Of a stretch of DNA of 64,000 bases, positions 11,322 to 24,100 are shown one piece after another. The translations under genes and the position numbers were made by a program. This DNA is from Ignelater luminosus (Eukaryota; Arthropoda; Insecta; Coleoptera; Elateridae), in assembly GCA_011009095.1 (NCBI GenBank), contig VTPC01000672.1, forward strand, positions 62,001-126,000. The letters are read 5' to 3'. The stretch's first letter is position 1; each line of letters opens with the position of its first letter. A model generated the notes under the pieces. The model saw nothing but the letters and a program-made list of their open reading frames with translations. It was not told the origin of the DNA and did not search any database.

Positions 11322-13492
11322 CAGGAGGATTTGTAAGACTAAATAACATTTTGGAAACTACATAAATAGAGTATACCAAAAAATGAATGTTAAAAAAATT
11401 TGATGTGGGAGAGAACCACTTATGTCGACACACGGCAAGATGCAGAGTTTGTTTAGATTTTACGCAATTTTTAAACGTTTTTCGTGTTCTTCTTTCTGTT
11501 TGATCTAGTGATAAGGCCGTAAAGAATATTTTTGTTTTCAAAAATAATTTGGACCGTTCAAGGAAATTAGGATTGAATAGAAAAAGAATTCAGTTTACAT
11601 TCTAATGTCCAAATGACATAAGGAAGATATGAGGAAAATTGGAAGAAAAAAGAAATTGTAAGAAATCTCACAGCTCGAACAACAAAACATTTATCTCTTT
11701 GATGATGGTACTGTATGAAGTTGCGAAGTTCTTAGGACTTCATTAATTTTCAAATTTGTTAATTTCTTGACTTTTTTGCCGTAAGGTTTTTTTTAAACTT
11801 GCGTCATCTACAGACGTAGATTTTAATCGATAAAGAGATTTTTTTTAATACTTGTTCCCGAATTCAGATCTAGCTTCTTGTTTTGAATCTGTATGTGGTA
11901 TTTTCCATCTTAAAGGTTATTTTAAGAAGTCGGAATAGTTATGCTGTTTGACGTTAGCAATGCAAACTGAAAAGTGAATTGTGATTTTTACAGATATTTA
12001 GCTTGTAGCATTTATGCTGTAATATAAAAACATCAGTAAGTTATGGATTGCTTTTAATGTCTCAAATACGTTTTAAAAAATGTTAAAAGTATGGCTTTAA
12101 GAGGTATACCGCAGATCTACATATACGTAGTATGTATGTACGTAATACGACCGAGTTTTTTATATGTACGTATGTAACAAGATCTTCAACGAAATATTAA
12201 CCAATTTTTTTAAAGAGAATGAAAAGCTTTTAGGCGAGTTTATAATGTTTCCGTAGAGGTATATGTATGCTTTTCAAATTTTATCCAGGATAAAGCAATA
12301 TAAATATGAAATATTATTTTAACTTATCCACTCGGTTGAAATAAATTAAAATTAGAATGAATTTAATTAAAATTTAAATTATTTTCAAATGCTGTATTAG
12401 TTTAATTATACCGCACAAATATTAGTTTACCTAGAATATACAATAAATGTAAAATTCTCCTGTTTAATCTTCAACTTGCCACTGTTATGTTATGCATTTC
12501 AATTTTAAATTATACATCAAAAGTTCAAAATTACCTACTAAAAATTCAGGAGATTTACGGAGTTCCAAACACTGCAAAAGGTTTTCTTTTGTCGTACGAA
12601 GCTGAGTACGTATTGTCCATGTCTTGCAATTAAAAGCAACTTGGGAAGAAAACTCCAAAAGTTTAACGAAGTATTTTAAGGATCTTAAAAGTCGTGAATT
12701 GTTAATCGGTACTGAGCAGCTTTTACATCCGGCATCGAACTCGGATTTTATAGCAGCAACTACAAATTTCTATAATCTTCCTTGATGTTTTGTTATGTTG
12801 CGTAAGTTAAAACCGTTTTTTGGCTTATTATTCCATGTTTTTCCACCTAATGATTATTTTTTTTGTCGTATTCGAACTTTGTAATAAAGGGGAAATATAT
12901 TGTCAAGAAGTTTGTTTACAAAGTACATTACAAACGAAATTTTGCTTTACGTTCTCAAAACATGTATAAAATTAGCTTGTCTGAAATAATTTTATTTATC
13001 GTTATTAAGAATCATTATTATTATTGCATTTTTTTGTATGCTTACATTCCAATAAGAGTTAAACTTTCAAAATTGTTAAGGAGGACTTGTGTTTGATTGT
13101 TAATGTAATAATTGCAAGCATAGAAACTCAAGTAGAAAATTCTAATTACTACTGTAAGAATATGGCTTTGAATTTTATGTTGATTAAAAATTTATAACGA
13201 ATAGGAGCTAACTTGTTTTTTTTTATATTTAAACTTGCAGTAGGTAACAAAAAAGAAAAAAATTAAAATGGAAATGGATTATTTTGATAAAAAGAATTTA
13301 CGGTGTCCTTGTCATTTTCTTTTATTTGCGAAACAATGATAAATAAAGCAAACAAATGTTTCCTACAAATGTGCATTTACATAACAGAAAGATTCTCTTT
13401 ATTAGCAAATTATTAATTGGTTGCTAAAATGTGCAATGAATTAACGAATTGCCCCAAAAATGATTCACTACATTTACAGATAAGTACGTTTT
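11322..13492. other. no recognisable gene
   Basis: AT-rich DNA. The only local structure is a short cluster of ACGTATGTA-like motifs near 12120-12175. No coding domain or transposon ends were recognised. Confidence 0.5.
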
Positions 13493-14177
13493 TATACAGG
13501 GTGTTACTTAATGTTATGTACTTATTTTAATTGGTGATTCTTCGGCCAATTCTAAGTCAAAAAGTTCATATAAATGTATGTCGTAAAATGCTTGGTTTTC
13601 GAAACACAGGGTGTTGAAGTTTTTACTTTTTTTCTCGGTTTTTACCAAAAATTTCGATAACCGTTTCAGATATTACCCTAAGTTTTAGTATAGATTGTTA
13701 TGGTATAAAAGCAAACTTTTTGACCTAAAACAATTTTTTTTTATTTAATCAGTGGCGTAGGTATGGTTACGTTCCGATACGATTTTAACGAAAAAATTGT
13801 TACGCCACTGATTTTTTAGAAAGCCTTATTTTATTATTAATTACCATCCAATTATAAACGTATAGCTTAGCATTTTTAAGAAAATAATTAAAATATTAGC
13901 GAGGATATCTGCAACTTGTTCCTAAGAGAAAACCATTTACATAAAATTAAGTTAGCTTTGTCCGTTGCTAAGGAAACGTTTTGATTCTTTTTTTTAATGA
14001 ACGCTAATTCTTATCTAGTGTTTTGACAAAACCGAAAAAAAAAATAAAAATTTCAACACCCTGTATATCAAAAACTAAGCATTTTAGGACATACATTTAT
14101 ATGAACTTTTCGACATAGAATTGACCCAAGAATCGCCCATTAAAATAAGTACATAACATTAAGTAACACCCTGTATA
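13493..14177. mobile_element. foldback/MITE element, 685 bp, with ~150-bp inverted ends
   Basis: The ends are inverted repeats of about 150 bp at roughly 90% identity. Both tips read TATACAGGGTGTTACTTAAT in inward orientation, continuing through ATGTTATGTACTTATTTTA, a GTTCATATAAATGTATGTC block and a second ACAGGGTGTTGAA motif. The centre contains a further 13-bp perfect inverted repeat, AATCAGTGGCGTA (13747-13759) against TACGCCACTGATT (13801-13813). No transposase frame is present. Ends of TA plus ACAGGGTGTT fit a non-autonomous relative of Tc1/mariner elements. The two ACAGGGTGTT motifs per arm suggest a composite of two nested element tips. Confidence 0.88.
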
Positions 14178-14912
14178 TTTTATCTTACATAAAATACAAA
14201 AAATACAAATTGGAGTAACCTACATACTATAAATTACGTTTTGATTCCGAAAGGATTTATTTAATTAAAATGTTAAAATGTTTGAATAATTAGTTCGCAG
14301 TTATACGTGTGTTGTTACACCTCAAGTCTTTCCAATATTCTCTGGAATGTTTTTCGTATAAAAGATAAAGCCTTCAATTACTTCATTTGTCTTTGTTGTA
14401 AATGAAAAAAATAAAATTCATGACATACTTGATTTATTGCAGCTACCATCCTAGTGAAAAGTCCTGACCCTCTACTTTGAAAGCTCATATTTCAAACATT
14501 ATCCAACTGATTCGGATCAAATTTTATTTTAAAAAATTTATTTTTGCGTAAACATAGGTTTTGGCACACATTAAAGACGATTTGTATGCAATTTCTTAGA
14601 GTGCCATGGATTTGCATGTGTATAAAATTAATTGCTGTGTGCTTTACGAAGTGACGATGACAGTTGTGTTACATAGTAATATTTAATCCTTCAAGCACAA
14701 AAAAATCATGCAATTTCATAAAAATGTTTAACCTTTTGTTCTGCACGCCATCTATGGCATAATAGCGGATTTATCATCTTAAAAGTTGTTGTGTCATCAT
14801 TGGCGTCTTCTTCTTGGCAGTTTTTTATTGGAAGGGATAAGGGTGATATGATTAGCAGTCGGCATATTGCTGTCGTTTGGAATTGCAGTTTTTAATTTTT
14901 TCAGCTGTTAAT
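14178..14912. other. no recognisable gene
   Basis: AT-rich interval between two mobile elements with no supported feature. Confidence 0.5.
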
Positions 14913-15426
14913 TAGAGACGGGCGGATCGGCTCATTTGTGTAAAGCAGCTCAACGGTTCTGGCTCAACTTGCTGAACCGATTCAGTGAACCGGCTCAGTC
15001 ATTCATTGGTTTAGAATGCCTTTTGTCATTCAGCGAACGAAAGAACGAACTCCTATAAATAAAGCAGTAGAGCCTTATTATCGGACGGTCTATTTCCGCT
15101 CTTCAGTTAGGCTTTATTTGCACACTGCTCTATTTTAATTGTTTTTACTTTACTGTTTCTTATTGGAATGTATAGAAGAGTGGATACAAGGTTTAATGAG
15201 TTTAGTTAACTAAAAACAGAATTTTTATGAAAACAACAAAAAGTTGCAATAAAGCGATGTGAATTTCAAAATAATTTTAGAAGTTTTCTCAAAACCAAAA
15301 ACCTTTATGTAAACTTGGCTAGAGCTAAAAGAGCGTGAGCCGATTTGTGTTAGTTTTCGGAATCGGTTCGTTTCGTTCACTGCTCGGAGCCGATTCACTG
15401 AACCGATTTGGTCACGAACGACACTT
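14913..15426. mobile_element. hAT-like non-autonomous element
   Basis: The left end starts TAGAGACGGGCGGATCGGCT and the right end, in reverse complement, TAAGTGTCGTTCGTGACC. These are short imperfect terminal repeats of the TAGxG.. / TAxGTGTCG type seen in hAT elements. Both subterminal regions carry many copies of GAACCG/CGGTTC and AATCGGTTC motifs in both orientations, and these clusters are absent from the centre and the flanks. Repeated short subterminal motifs are typical of hAT transposase-binding regions. No coding frame is present and I could not define a clean 8-bp target duplication, so the exact ends are approximate. Confidence 0.5.
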
Positions 15427-16300
15427 ATCTATTGTTAATCCTTATAAAGGAAAAGTAACGTTAGCCCGCATATTCTTAAGAAGGTTTTACTTGTGTCTCC
15501 GAGGTATCTTGTAATCCGCATTCTTCTCAAAATTTCCCTAAAATAAAGTTAATTTCAGCGCTGGGTTGTTGAACCGGAAAAACAAAAATGGAGTAGCGCG
15601 TCTTGCTTAAATGTTGTTAACTGAAAAAAAACCTTCGTATAAGGTAACGTTTCCTTTTTGTAGTACAAACGAAAGCTGCTTCATGCGTTTTTTTTATTTT
15701 ATAGATTTTTTTTGAGACTATTGTATCTCATTTTATATTACCTGTTATATTCGGCTGGAAAATTTCCGTTCCTGCGTCGTTGACTGAGTAATACAAAATG
15801 GATTCCCGCCGATTCACGCAGAATTTTCATTAAATATGAAGCCTAGACAACCTCATCACTAAATAGTTAGGTAGTAGTCTAAAATTACTGTAAGTAACCT
15901 TTATGGTTCATTATTGTTAATTAGTGTAATTTAGTTCCTACGCTGTTAGGTTATTTTATCTATAAGCATACTAATGCACATTAATTATATTTTTTTAATT
16001 TTTGTTGTTTATTAAAGTTGAAAACTAAATAGATTATAAGATAAGCGTAGCTGAGCTGATATTAACAAAGTTTTTTTTCTAATTTTTCCCTTTACTATTG
16101 CGCAAAAAAGATAAACAAATAAAGTAAAATTGGATGGCGATCCTTTAAATTCGTCTTCCTGTAGTCCCTCTGTTCAGTTTACAGCCAAAGTCACTAGGTT
16201 TGAGAATTTGTCTACCTATTGCTTTGATTGATACTTTCTCCTAATTAAGGCCACTCTAAATCAGTTTGGGAAAGGCTCTTACAGTTGTTTGGTAATTAAT
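15427..16300. other. no recognisable gene
   Basis: AT-rich interval without supported features. Confidence 0.45.
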
Positions 16301-16319
16301 GTGCAAAAATGTCCGACAT

Positions 16320-16893
16320 GTTGAAGTTAAGGAAAGAATTAATCAATCATAGTTGGACACCTTTCAAACAAAGAAATTTTGAATTTGTTTGCAAGTGAAA
16401 ATATATCGCGAAAAACCACTTGTCGCACAATAAAGGATTGCAAGGTAAAGTTTGTGTAAATAGAAAAAAGTGTGGCCGTTCAAAATGCGCATCGGTATGT
16501 CGACACGATTAGTAGGGCGGAATTTCGGAGTTTCAAAAGATACTGCTCATCGAATTTTGACGAAAAACGGCGTAAAATATCTTAAAAGGAAAAACGTTCT
16601 CAAGTACACAACACTGCAGTTGCGGAAAATACCAAAATTGTGTCATTATGCTAAAACAGCTTAAGAATGGTTAAACATTAAAATAAAATACCATTTATAC
16701 CAAAAATGGACACTCTTGCCTAACATTCTCCATACTCGCCTCATACTTAGATCATTTTTGGTCTCTTCTAAGTAGACTAGTCTACAATGATGGTGGGGAA
16801 GCTAAAACCCAAGACCAACTTCAGAGACGCAGACAGACAAGTAAAGAAATTGACCTGAAGGTCGTCCAACAAATGATGCGTAATATAAAATAA
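16320..16893 (+). pseudogene. Tc1/mariner-superfamily transposase, internally deleted
   Basis: Two parts of one transposase are visible. The N-terminal part (about 16400-16664) shows a basic stretch NRKKCGRSK, then after a frameshift the helix-turn-helix segment STRLVGRNFGVSKDTAHRIL and KNGVKYLKRK, the DNA-binding domain of IS630/Tc1/mariner transposases. After a stop comes the C-terminal part (about 16727-16893): SPYSPH, a frame slip, then LDHFWSLLSRLVYNDGG, EAKTQDQLQRR and KEIDLKVVQQMMRNIK before a stop. This corresponds to the S-P-D-L-N-P-L-D-x-x-L-W-S block and the C-terminal tail. Family members are usually about 340-400 residues; here roughly 200 codons between the two parts are gone, including the first two catalytic aspartates. 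The copy is inactive. Confidence 0.82.
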
Positions 16894-17204
16894 GTATATT
16901 CTAAGACAAATTGAAGACCACGGACCAACTTTAGTTGTATAGTTTGTTTTTTGTTAATAGCGATGTTGTTAATCATAAAAATAAACATTTACGTTCTTAA
17001 GTCCTCCTTAGGTAGCAAAATTCTATTTTGTGCCAAAACTTGTGAGATAGGCCTTACTATGTGATTCCAAAGTCTTTTAAATAGGTGTTTATTTATTAGA
17101 GCAAAATATCTTTGATAAAACGAGTTTTTAAGAACATTTACATTCACAGATTAATTAATAAAAAAGCGTATTCATTTGGAAAAGAGCAATACTTATATAA
17201 AATA

Positions 17205-18110
17205 CGAGGTGTTCCAAAAGTATCGCTTATCCTTCCGATGATCGATCCACATAAATCGTAAAACAAGAGGTATAAAACATCTGATCGCTCTTCTTTACAG
17301 AGTTATGGATCAAATAGTGATATTTCAACATTAACCAAAATTTCTAACTGTTGCTAGAGGATGTTCCATTGAATACTAGATGACGTTCGTGGTATCAACA
17401 TGAAGAACCCCCAGTACTCTGGGGTATGCAAGTCCAAAATTATTTAAATATCTCTTTAAGTTATGCGACATCAATTCTTTAGACGCTTTTTCCTAGAGAT
17501 TTATGAAAGGAAACGTACACACAGAAGAAGTTGTCGAACCAGAAAATGAAATTGTCCTGCTTCAGACATCTATGGCTTTCATTGACGCGACGGAGACATG
17601 CTATATTGAGGATCAGTGCTTCGCTGTTACACCGTTGTTGAGTTTATAGGACACTTATTTCGGCTTTTCCAAATAATTATTTCTTAACAAAACATTTCTA
17701 GTGTAAATAATAATTTTTCATGTCATTTACATACAATTTGATTTCACATTAAAAGTTATCACTTTTTTTATCGATCACTCGATAACGAAGGCCGTACCGA
17801 AATTTTGTCACTCTTGCTTTTTGATTTATTTTACTTTGATGATGACTCCACAAAGCCAAAACGTCGGGTTATTTGTTGGAAAAGAGTACCTTAAGGACGT
17901 TTATTTGTATTGTTAGCAATAATGAAACGCGAAAAATAGCTCATACCGCAATCTCCACTTTTTTGAACTTAAATCAAAAACGGAAAGAGATGGTTATTTT
18001 TTTTTCGTTAATTAAGTAGTGTAGAGTTTGGTGGAAGTTTCAAATTAGGATCTCGACGGCGTATCTTACAATAAGCGAGATGCCTTTAGTTTCAATAGTA
18101 CCCTATATAC
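17205..18110. mobile_element. decayed mariner-like element remnant
   Basis: The left boundary carries a tip-like sequence ACGAGGTGTTCCAAAAGTAT and the right boundary ends ATAGTACCCTATATA, the kind of GGTGTTCC / TACCCTATA tip found on the other DNA elements here. The two arms match only weakly (for example TATCGCTTATC against TCTCGCTTATTG), so the pairing is tentative. No intact transposase motif was found inside. The boundaries could belong to two different elements. Confidence 0.35.
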
Positions 18111-21100
18111 ATTAATTCTTTGCTACAATTTCATCATCGTTAGTGTTATTATTCATTAGTGATGAATTGAGTGCAATTAGTGATGATTTCATTTCATACG
18201 CACTGCGCTTTCTTTACTGTTGCCGACTGTAAAGCCTTAGGGCGCTCTAAATCTGGATTGGGCAAACACGGCATCCAGGAACAGATTGGCCCATAGCAAG
18301 CTCTATATCGAGCTGTTGCCTGATACCTGTAATTATTAATTTTTTCACTTTTTCAATATATTTACATTTATGAAGTATCTTTATAATTTATGAAACTTGA
18401 ATTGCCGCATTATACTTCGGCAGTAGTTAAACTAGACGGTAAATTTAATCAGTTCATGAACTATTTGACGAAATACTCTTTTTTAAGTATTAGAGGCAGA
18501 ATTGATGATTCTTCTCAATTAGGTGAAAAATTGGATGATTTTTAGTTCTTAGTATGTTCATTTATCGATAGTCTGTTTAGATTACCTTAATCTGCAGCTA
18601 CAAGACTAACGATAACTTTATGATTGTATGACTTCATTTATGACAGAAATTAATTTGAAAACTATTTAGTATCGGTTATTACATTTTCCCACATTGCAAC
18701 GAAGAGATGAACACTTAAAATCAGCTGATTTTATCGAATAAAATTAAATTAAACAAAAACTTTGATCTTGCCTGTTGCTAAACCTTAAAACCCATCCCTG
18801 CATTACAGTCTAAAAACTGCTAAAAGGAAATCTACACATTATGTTTTAGTAACTTGAAAATAACAATAAATAAAGAATATTTTGTACGTTAAAGGCAATA
18901 ATAAAGCTTTAAAGTTCTGACTAAATTCTGTATAAGAAAATGCATATTTGCTAGGAATTAACTTTTGTAAGGATTCCTTTGTTGATACACAATACTTTTG
19001 CTTTATTTTTAAACGAATAAACTCCAGAATAATCTTCCTTATCAAAAAATTGAAAGGATTCTGCCTTACTTAACTTCTTAATTGAATCTAATTATCCTTA
19101 TTCCTCTTTGTAATTACATTGCCCTGACAAGTTTATTTCAAATGTTTATAAATCATTAAAAAATTAAATCTAACGTAAAATAAAAGCGGCTTAGTTATAA
19201 AATCCTGTATGATTGTCTTGTAGATTTCTTTTGTATAGTTTTTTCTCAGTTTTCCATTTTACGTATTTTCAGTTTTCTAAATAATGAAGGAACCTTTAAA
19301 GATGTCTTTGTGAAAAATCTGTCAACGATTTTCAGAGAAACCCAGAATACTTGCATTGCAGCAGGTCTTTATTGTTAAGGAGGAAGTGCTTTCAAGCATA
19401 AAATGCAATAAAAGTCGTAAAAGGCTCTTCTTAACACTTGCGAAGTATAAAATGTTTATTTTCTTGGCAGAGTAAAGAAAGAGAATTGTGTGTATAAAGC
19501 AGGTTTTGAATCTTTGAACAGGATTTAGTTGTAAGTAGAATTAGATTTAGATGCAATGCATTTTACTTGTCTTTTCCCGGTTAGTGTCTTGACGTTTTAA
19601 AAGCAACAGTGATGTGATTGAAAAAGATTGCAATTGAACTAGCAATTTATTGAGTTCAAGAGTGATTAAAATGCTTTTGAACATGGTTTTAATGACATAA
19701 TGAGTTAATGGTGTTACATGCTTAGTATCATAAGCACAAATGCTGTCTATTATTAACTTCATGAAGTGTTAACTTAGAAATTTCAGCAGACAATAAACAT
19801 ACTCGCTTTAATAGAACATGAAGTGTACTACATCACGTCTTTCTACATATTGTTGGTGGTTTTTGATAAATACCATTCTCTTGTTGTACTTAAGCCGTAG
19901 TGATTATTTTTTCTTTTAATCTACATTGGCTGCTTGTAGTACTTGTAATTCAGAATATATTCTTTGGAAATTTTGTAATTTTCTTATCTTTAATGCGCGA
20001 AAGCCTAAAAAGTTTTCAGTTCGGAAACAATGAAGTGCGGGCTGATTCAATAGAAACTTACGAAAAACTTTTTATCCTGTTTTACAATCGAATTTCCTCT
20101 GTGTTGCTATTTTTAAAAAACATGGTAGTTTTTTTTTAGATGCTTTTAATGAAGATAAACAAGCCGCTATAAAATTATCATACAACCCGCTGGTTCCATT
20201 ATTAATCCAACATGTTTTAAATCCTTTTGTTTCAGTGTTTGTCCAGTGCTTCGGTAATTATTGTACCATTTTAATCCGTTCATTTCAAAAACATACCGAA
20301 AACATTGATTTTTTTGTCTTGGTTTTACTTTCCCAGCTTTGAATTTCAAAAACGTTTCTCTAACTTGATTACATTCACTAAAGCCGAAGGGAAAGAAAAC
20401 TTTAAGTTACTACCATATTTGCGTTCTTTTTATTACCACATCTAGCTCGATGTTAAATTTAAGTTTAACAGTAGAAACTTTATGTAGTTCGTAATACTGA
20501 AAAGTAAAACTTCCCTATGAATTTGTTTTGCTATAGTAGTGACATTCTATTAATATTGTGAAGTAATTTGGTTGAAATGAAGCGTAGCATCATATTCGGA
20601 GCACGTCCCTTGCGGAATGAAGTGTTAACGTCATTGGTTTGCTTCATGGCATATAAGGTTTATACAAGCTGACGTCGCAGATGTTCTAGTCACGATGAAA
20701 CTCTCTTTTTATCGAGATAACAAATTTTACTAGAACTTTATATGGTGGATGTGGTTACAACTCTGTTGTATTTTTTCGTGCCTTGAGCATTAGATATGAT
20801 TAATGGAGATTTAGTTACATATACGTAGGTGGATTAAAGTTTGTTATGATATGAGCTACCAGAAAGCTTTTATGCAAATTTCTGTTAAATTATGAGGTTC
20901 TTCGTACTTGAACTTTTGAAAACTGATAGAAATAAAAAATACTCAGTTTGTACACAGTTAATTAACCAACATCGTTTCTTTGAGTTTTTGCATAATACAG
21001 TTCATAAAGATTTATATTCTTGAAATAGTACATTTTTAAGTTCTTTATACTTCCGGATTATTAAAAGTAAATTGAGAATTCTAAACCTTTTTCACCCTTC

Positions 21101-24100
21101 ATTTTTCACTTAATACCAACAAACTCATCAAAATTAAAAATTTCCTTTGAAACGCTTACACTCTAATGATTTAAAAATTATGAAGGGTGATTAAAATTGA
21201 ATTCTAAAGTCTGTAGCTGTCCATTTAACCGCAATTAGTTATTTTAAAGTTTTGGCATCGCATTAAAAGGGACTCGAGCGTAAAACAGATTTTATATTGA
21301 GAGTTTTAAAATACCGTTTTTCATCTGCTATCAATCAATAGGATGAGGATTCTTTAGGATTTTACGCAAGCGTTCACTCCTCTTCAAACCATTTTAATTA
21401 CGACCCGTAATCCGCGTTAATTACAAAATACTTACACTTATTAATTATCCTCTTTTCTCTGGTTTATAATAATGGGATTATTTGATGAGTTTTATTCTGC
21501 TATGTGCTTTTACATAAATTTAACAAGGAACTAAGCTATTTTATCGGGTTATCCTAATGTAATTCTAGCATTTGGGATTTTACGTCTGATTATATTATCT
21601 TGAGCCCTTATTGCATTTATGCTTTAGTACTTTAACGTAGGTGGTTTTCAAGGATGTGCCTAGTTTTAACTTCAAAATTGGTTAATGGCGTTGTAAAAGC
21701 ATCTCAGCTTTGAGTTTCACGAGAAACTTTTTTCGTCTGTATCGCGAGGGATATAATTTCTCTTAGATTGATTGCTTTTATGAAGCTGCTGTCTGATCCT
21801 CTAAGATTAATGTAATCTTTAATTAAGCGTGTCGCGGGTTTGGTTATGCATAATTAAGAAAGCTCAGAGGGAATAAAAACAATAAAGAACCGCGTGGGCG
21901 GCAAAGTTCACTCTATCGAGCATTTGGAAGACTACGTGTATGTTATCACTAATAGCATGTTATAACGTGCCCTGTTTTAAATTCAACGCGTTGTCGTGAA
22001 CGTAATGATACGAGTGTGATAGTGAACCGGCGCCTCCACCAAAACGAGGTGTTTTTCTCAAAGATTTTCCTTTGTGATATTCTTTGGATTATATACGTAA
22101 TTGGAATTGAATTACTTTATATCAAACCGTCCTCATTCACTTACGTTCGCTTCCATCCTTTCTTTACATAAATAACTACCGTATTTTTTATTTTTTTTCT
22201 TTTCACCTTAAAAATAGTAATAACAATTCATTTTTCTCTAACATGGAGAATGGGAAGTGTAAGAATTATTGGTGATTATGATAAGCCGGAATTAATTAAT
22301 AGGAGCGCTTTGTTAGATATGTCTAGATAATATACTACATAGTACCTACATACATGATAATATCAAAAGCTCTTTTAGCTGTGGAACCGCTTAGCCTATT
22401 ATTTTAATCTGTACAAACGGGGTAAAATTAAGATACCAACTAAGTGAGCATTTAACATAGATATAATTAATAATTTATCCTTTATTACACAACTTTGTAA
22501 TCTTTAGTTAGATCAGAAATTACTTTATAATCGTTTTTCGGTGGAAGCCAAATCAAAAATTCAGTCTCTTCCGTTTTCTAATGCAAACTTATCATTATTT
22601 CAATGCTAAAGCTGTATCAGGGCATTTCAATAAAGATTTTTAATTGAGAACTTATATGGGCATTTTAATTAGTCATACCGGTGAATAACTTAATTAGCCA
22701 GTGTAGTTTGTGATCAGATCGTATCAGGCTTTAACCAAACTGTCTATAGAGGATGCGTATGAATACAATAATATCGATAACTGCTGTACTACGTTTCTCG
22801 AACATAAACCGTTTACAACAGTGTTACTGCCGCGTTTAAGAAAACACAGATCGTAAACTTTAAATGCGTATTACAATTCCATACATATAAAAGTACGATT
22901 TTTGGTCCTTTTCAACGAATATTATTGTTTTTGTCTTTTTTTATGATGCTGTTCTGGAATCATTTACAATGTTGCGCAGTAACCTTTCAACTGTGTTTGT
23001 TTCTGTTCGGTAATAAACTTTTTGGATAAGGGAGGCAACTTTATTAACTTTAGAGAATAAAGCTCGAGCTTAACTTGTTGCTACCTTTGAAAATTATATT
23101 AATGATTGTTATGGGCTCCTCGTTGTTATTGGAATTCTTTTCGATATAAATTGCAAATTCATTTTAAAAGTATTAGGTCTGTTTCTTTTTATCTTAAAAT
23201 TTACATCCACATCTTCAAAATTTATTTCTGGCGCTTATTAAATAATGCTCACCTAATAAGGTTAATACACAAATAATTCTAAGTTGATAATGTAATAGTA
23301 TTCTTACATTTCTTCTAGTTATAGAAACTATTTAACCTTTATAGCGCATAGTTTATGTTACAGAGAAAACATACTAATTTCTTACAAGAAGACAGAGTTT
23401 GAACAACTATTTCAAAGAGAACAGCTCTCCCACTTAACCTATTAAGTAATAGTTTGGCATACTGAGGCCAATTAAGCCACAGGAAAGGTAAAGATGTTTG
23501 TTGACGTTTTACTGTCTAGAATTCGATTTATTTAAATTGGTGCAAGCTTTAAGTTTAAGCAGTTTCCGAAAGTGCGTTCATCAATAAAATATGTTTGTCT
23601 TAAGATCTCCTTGATAACATCGTCACTCGTACTCCTAGTAAAACATTCAACGCGTGGCTAAAAATTTAATAGTTTGAAGTAAAGAAACCGTAAATAATAA
23701 GAGCTGTACACTTTTAAACAGCGCAGGACGTTTTTTTTCGGAAAAAGATGGGAGTTAGTAACCCAGAGCGGTAGTTTCCCCGTAACACAAATTGTAGCAA
23801 AACTCTGCAGATCAGAGATTCAAGTGATTTGTGGACATTCATCAGAAGACAAAGTAGAGAAATAGATGAAAATCACTGTCGTTTGTCTCTAACTAGTACA
23901 CCCGGTATATCAAAGCTCGCTTTATACTTAGTAAATTGGTGACGCTTAAACGCCAGGAACCCCAAGATCTGGACAGCGGCTTTAGAAGTTATCGAAATCG
24001 TAGCGGTTTACAGCTGATCTCTGTTTAGAAGTACTTCAAGCAAAACATCCAAACAACAACATCCAACATATAGTTTAACAAATGTATGTATTGGCAATAA

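Noticed and set aside
12110-12180. Cluster of ACGTATGTA/TACGTA words
   Set aside because: Looks like a decayed simple repeat; no unit length or element boundaries could be defined.
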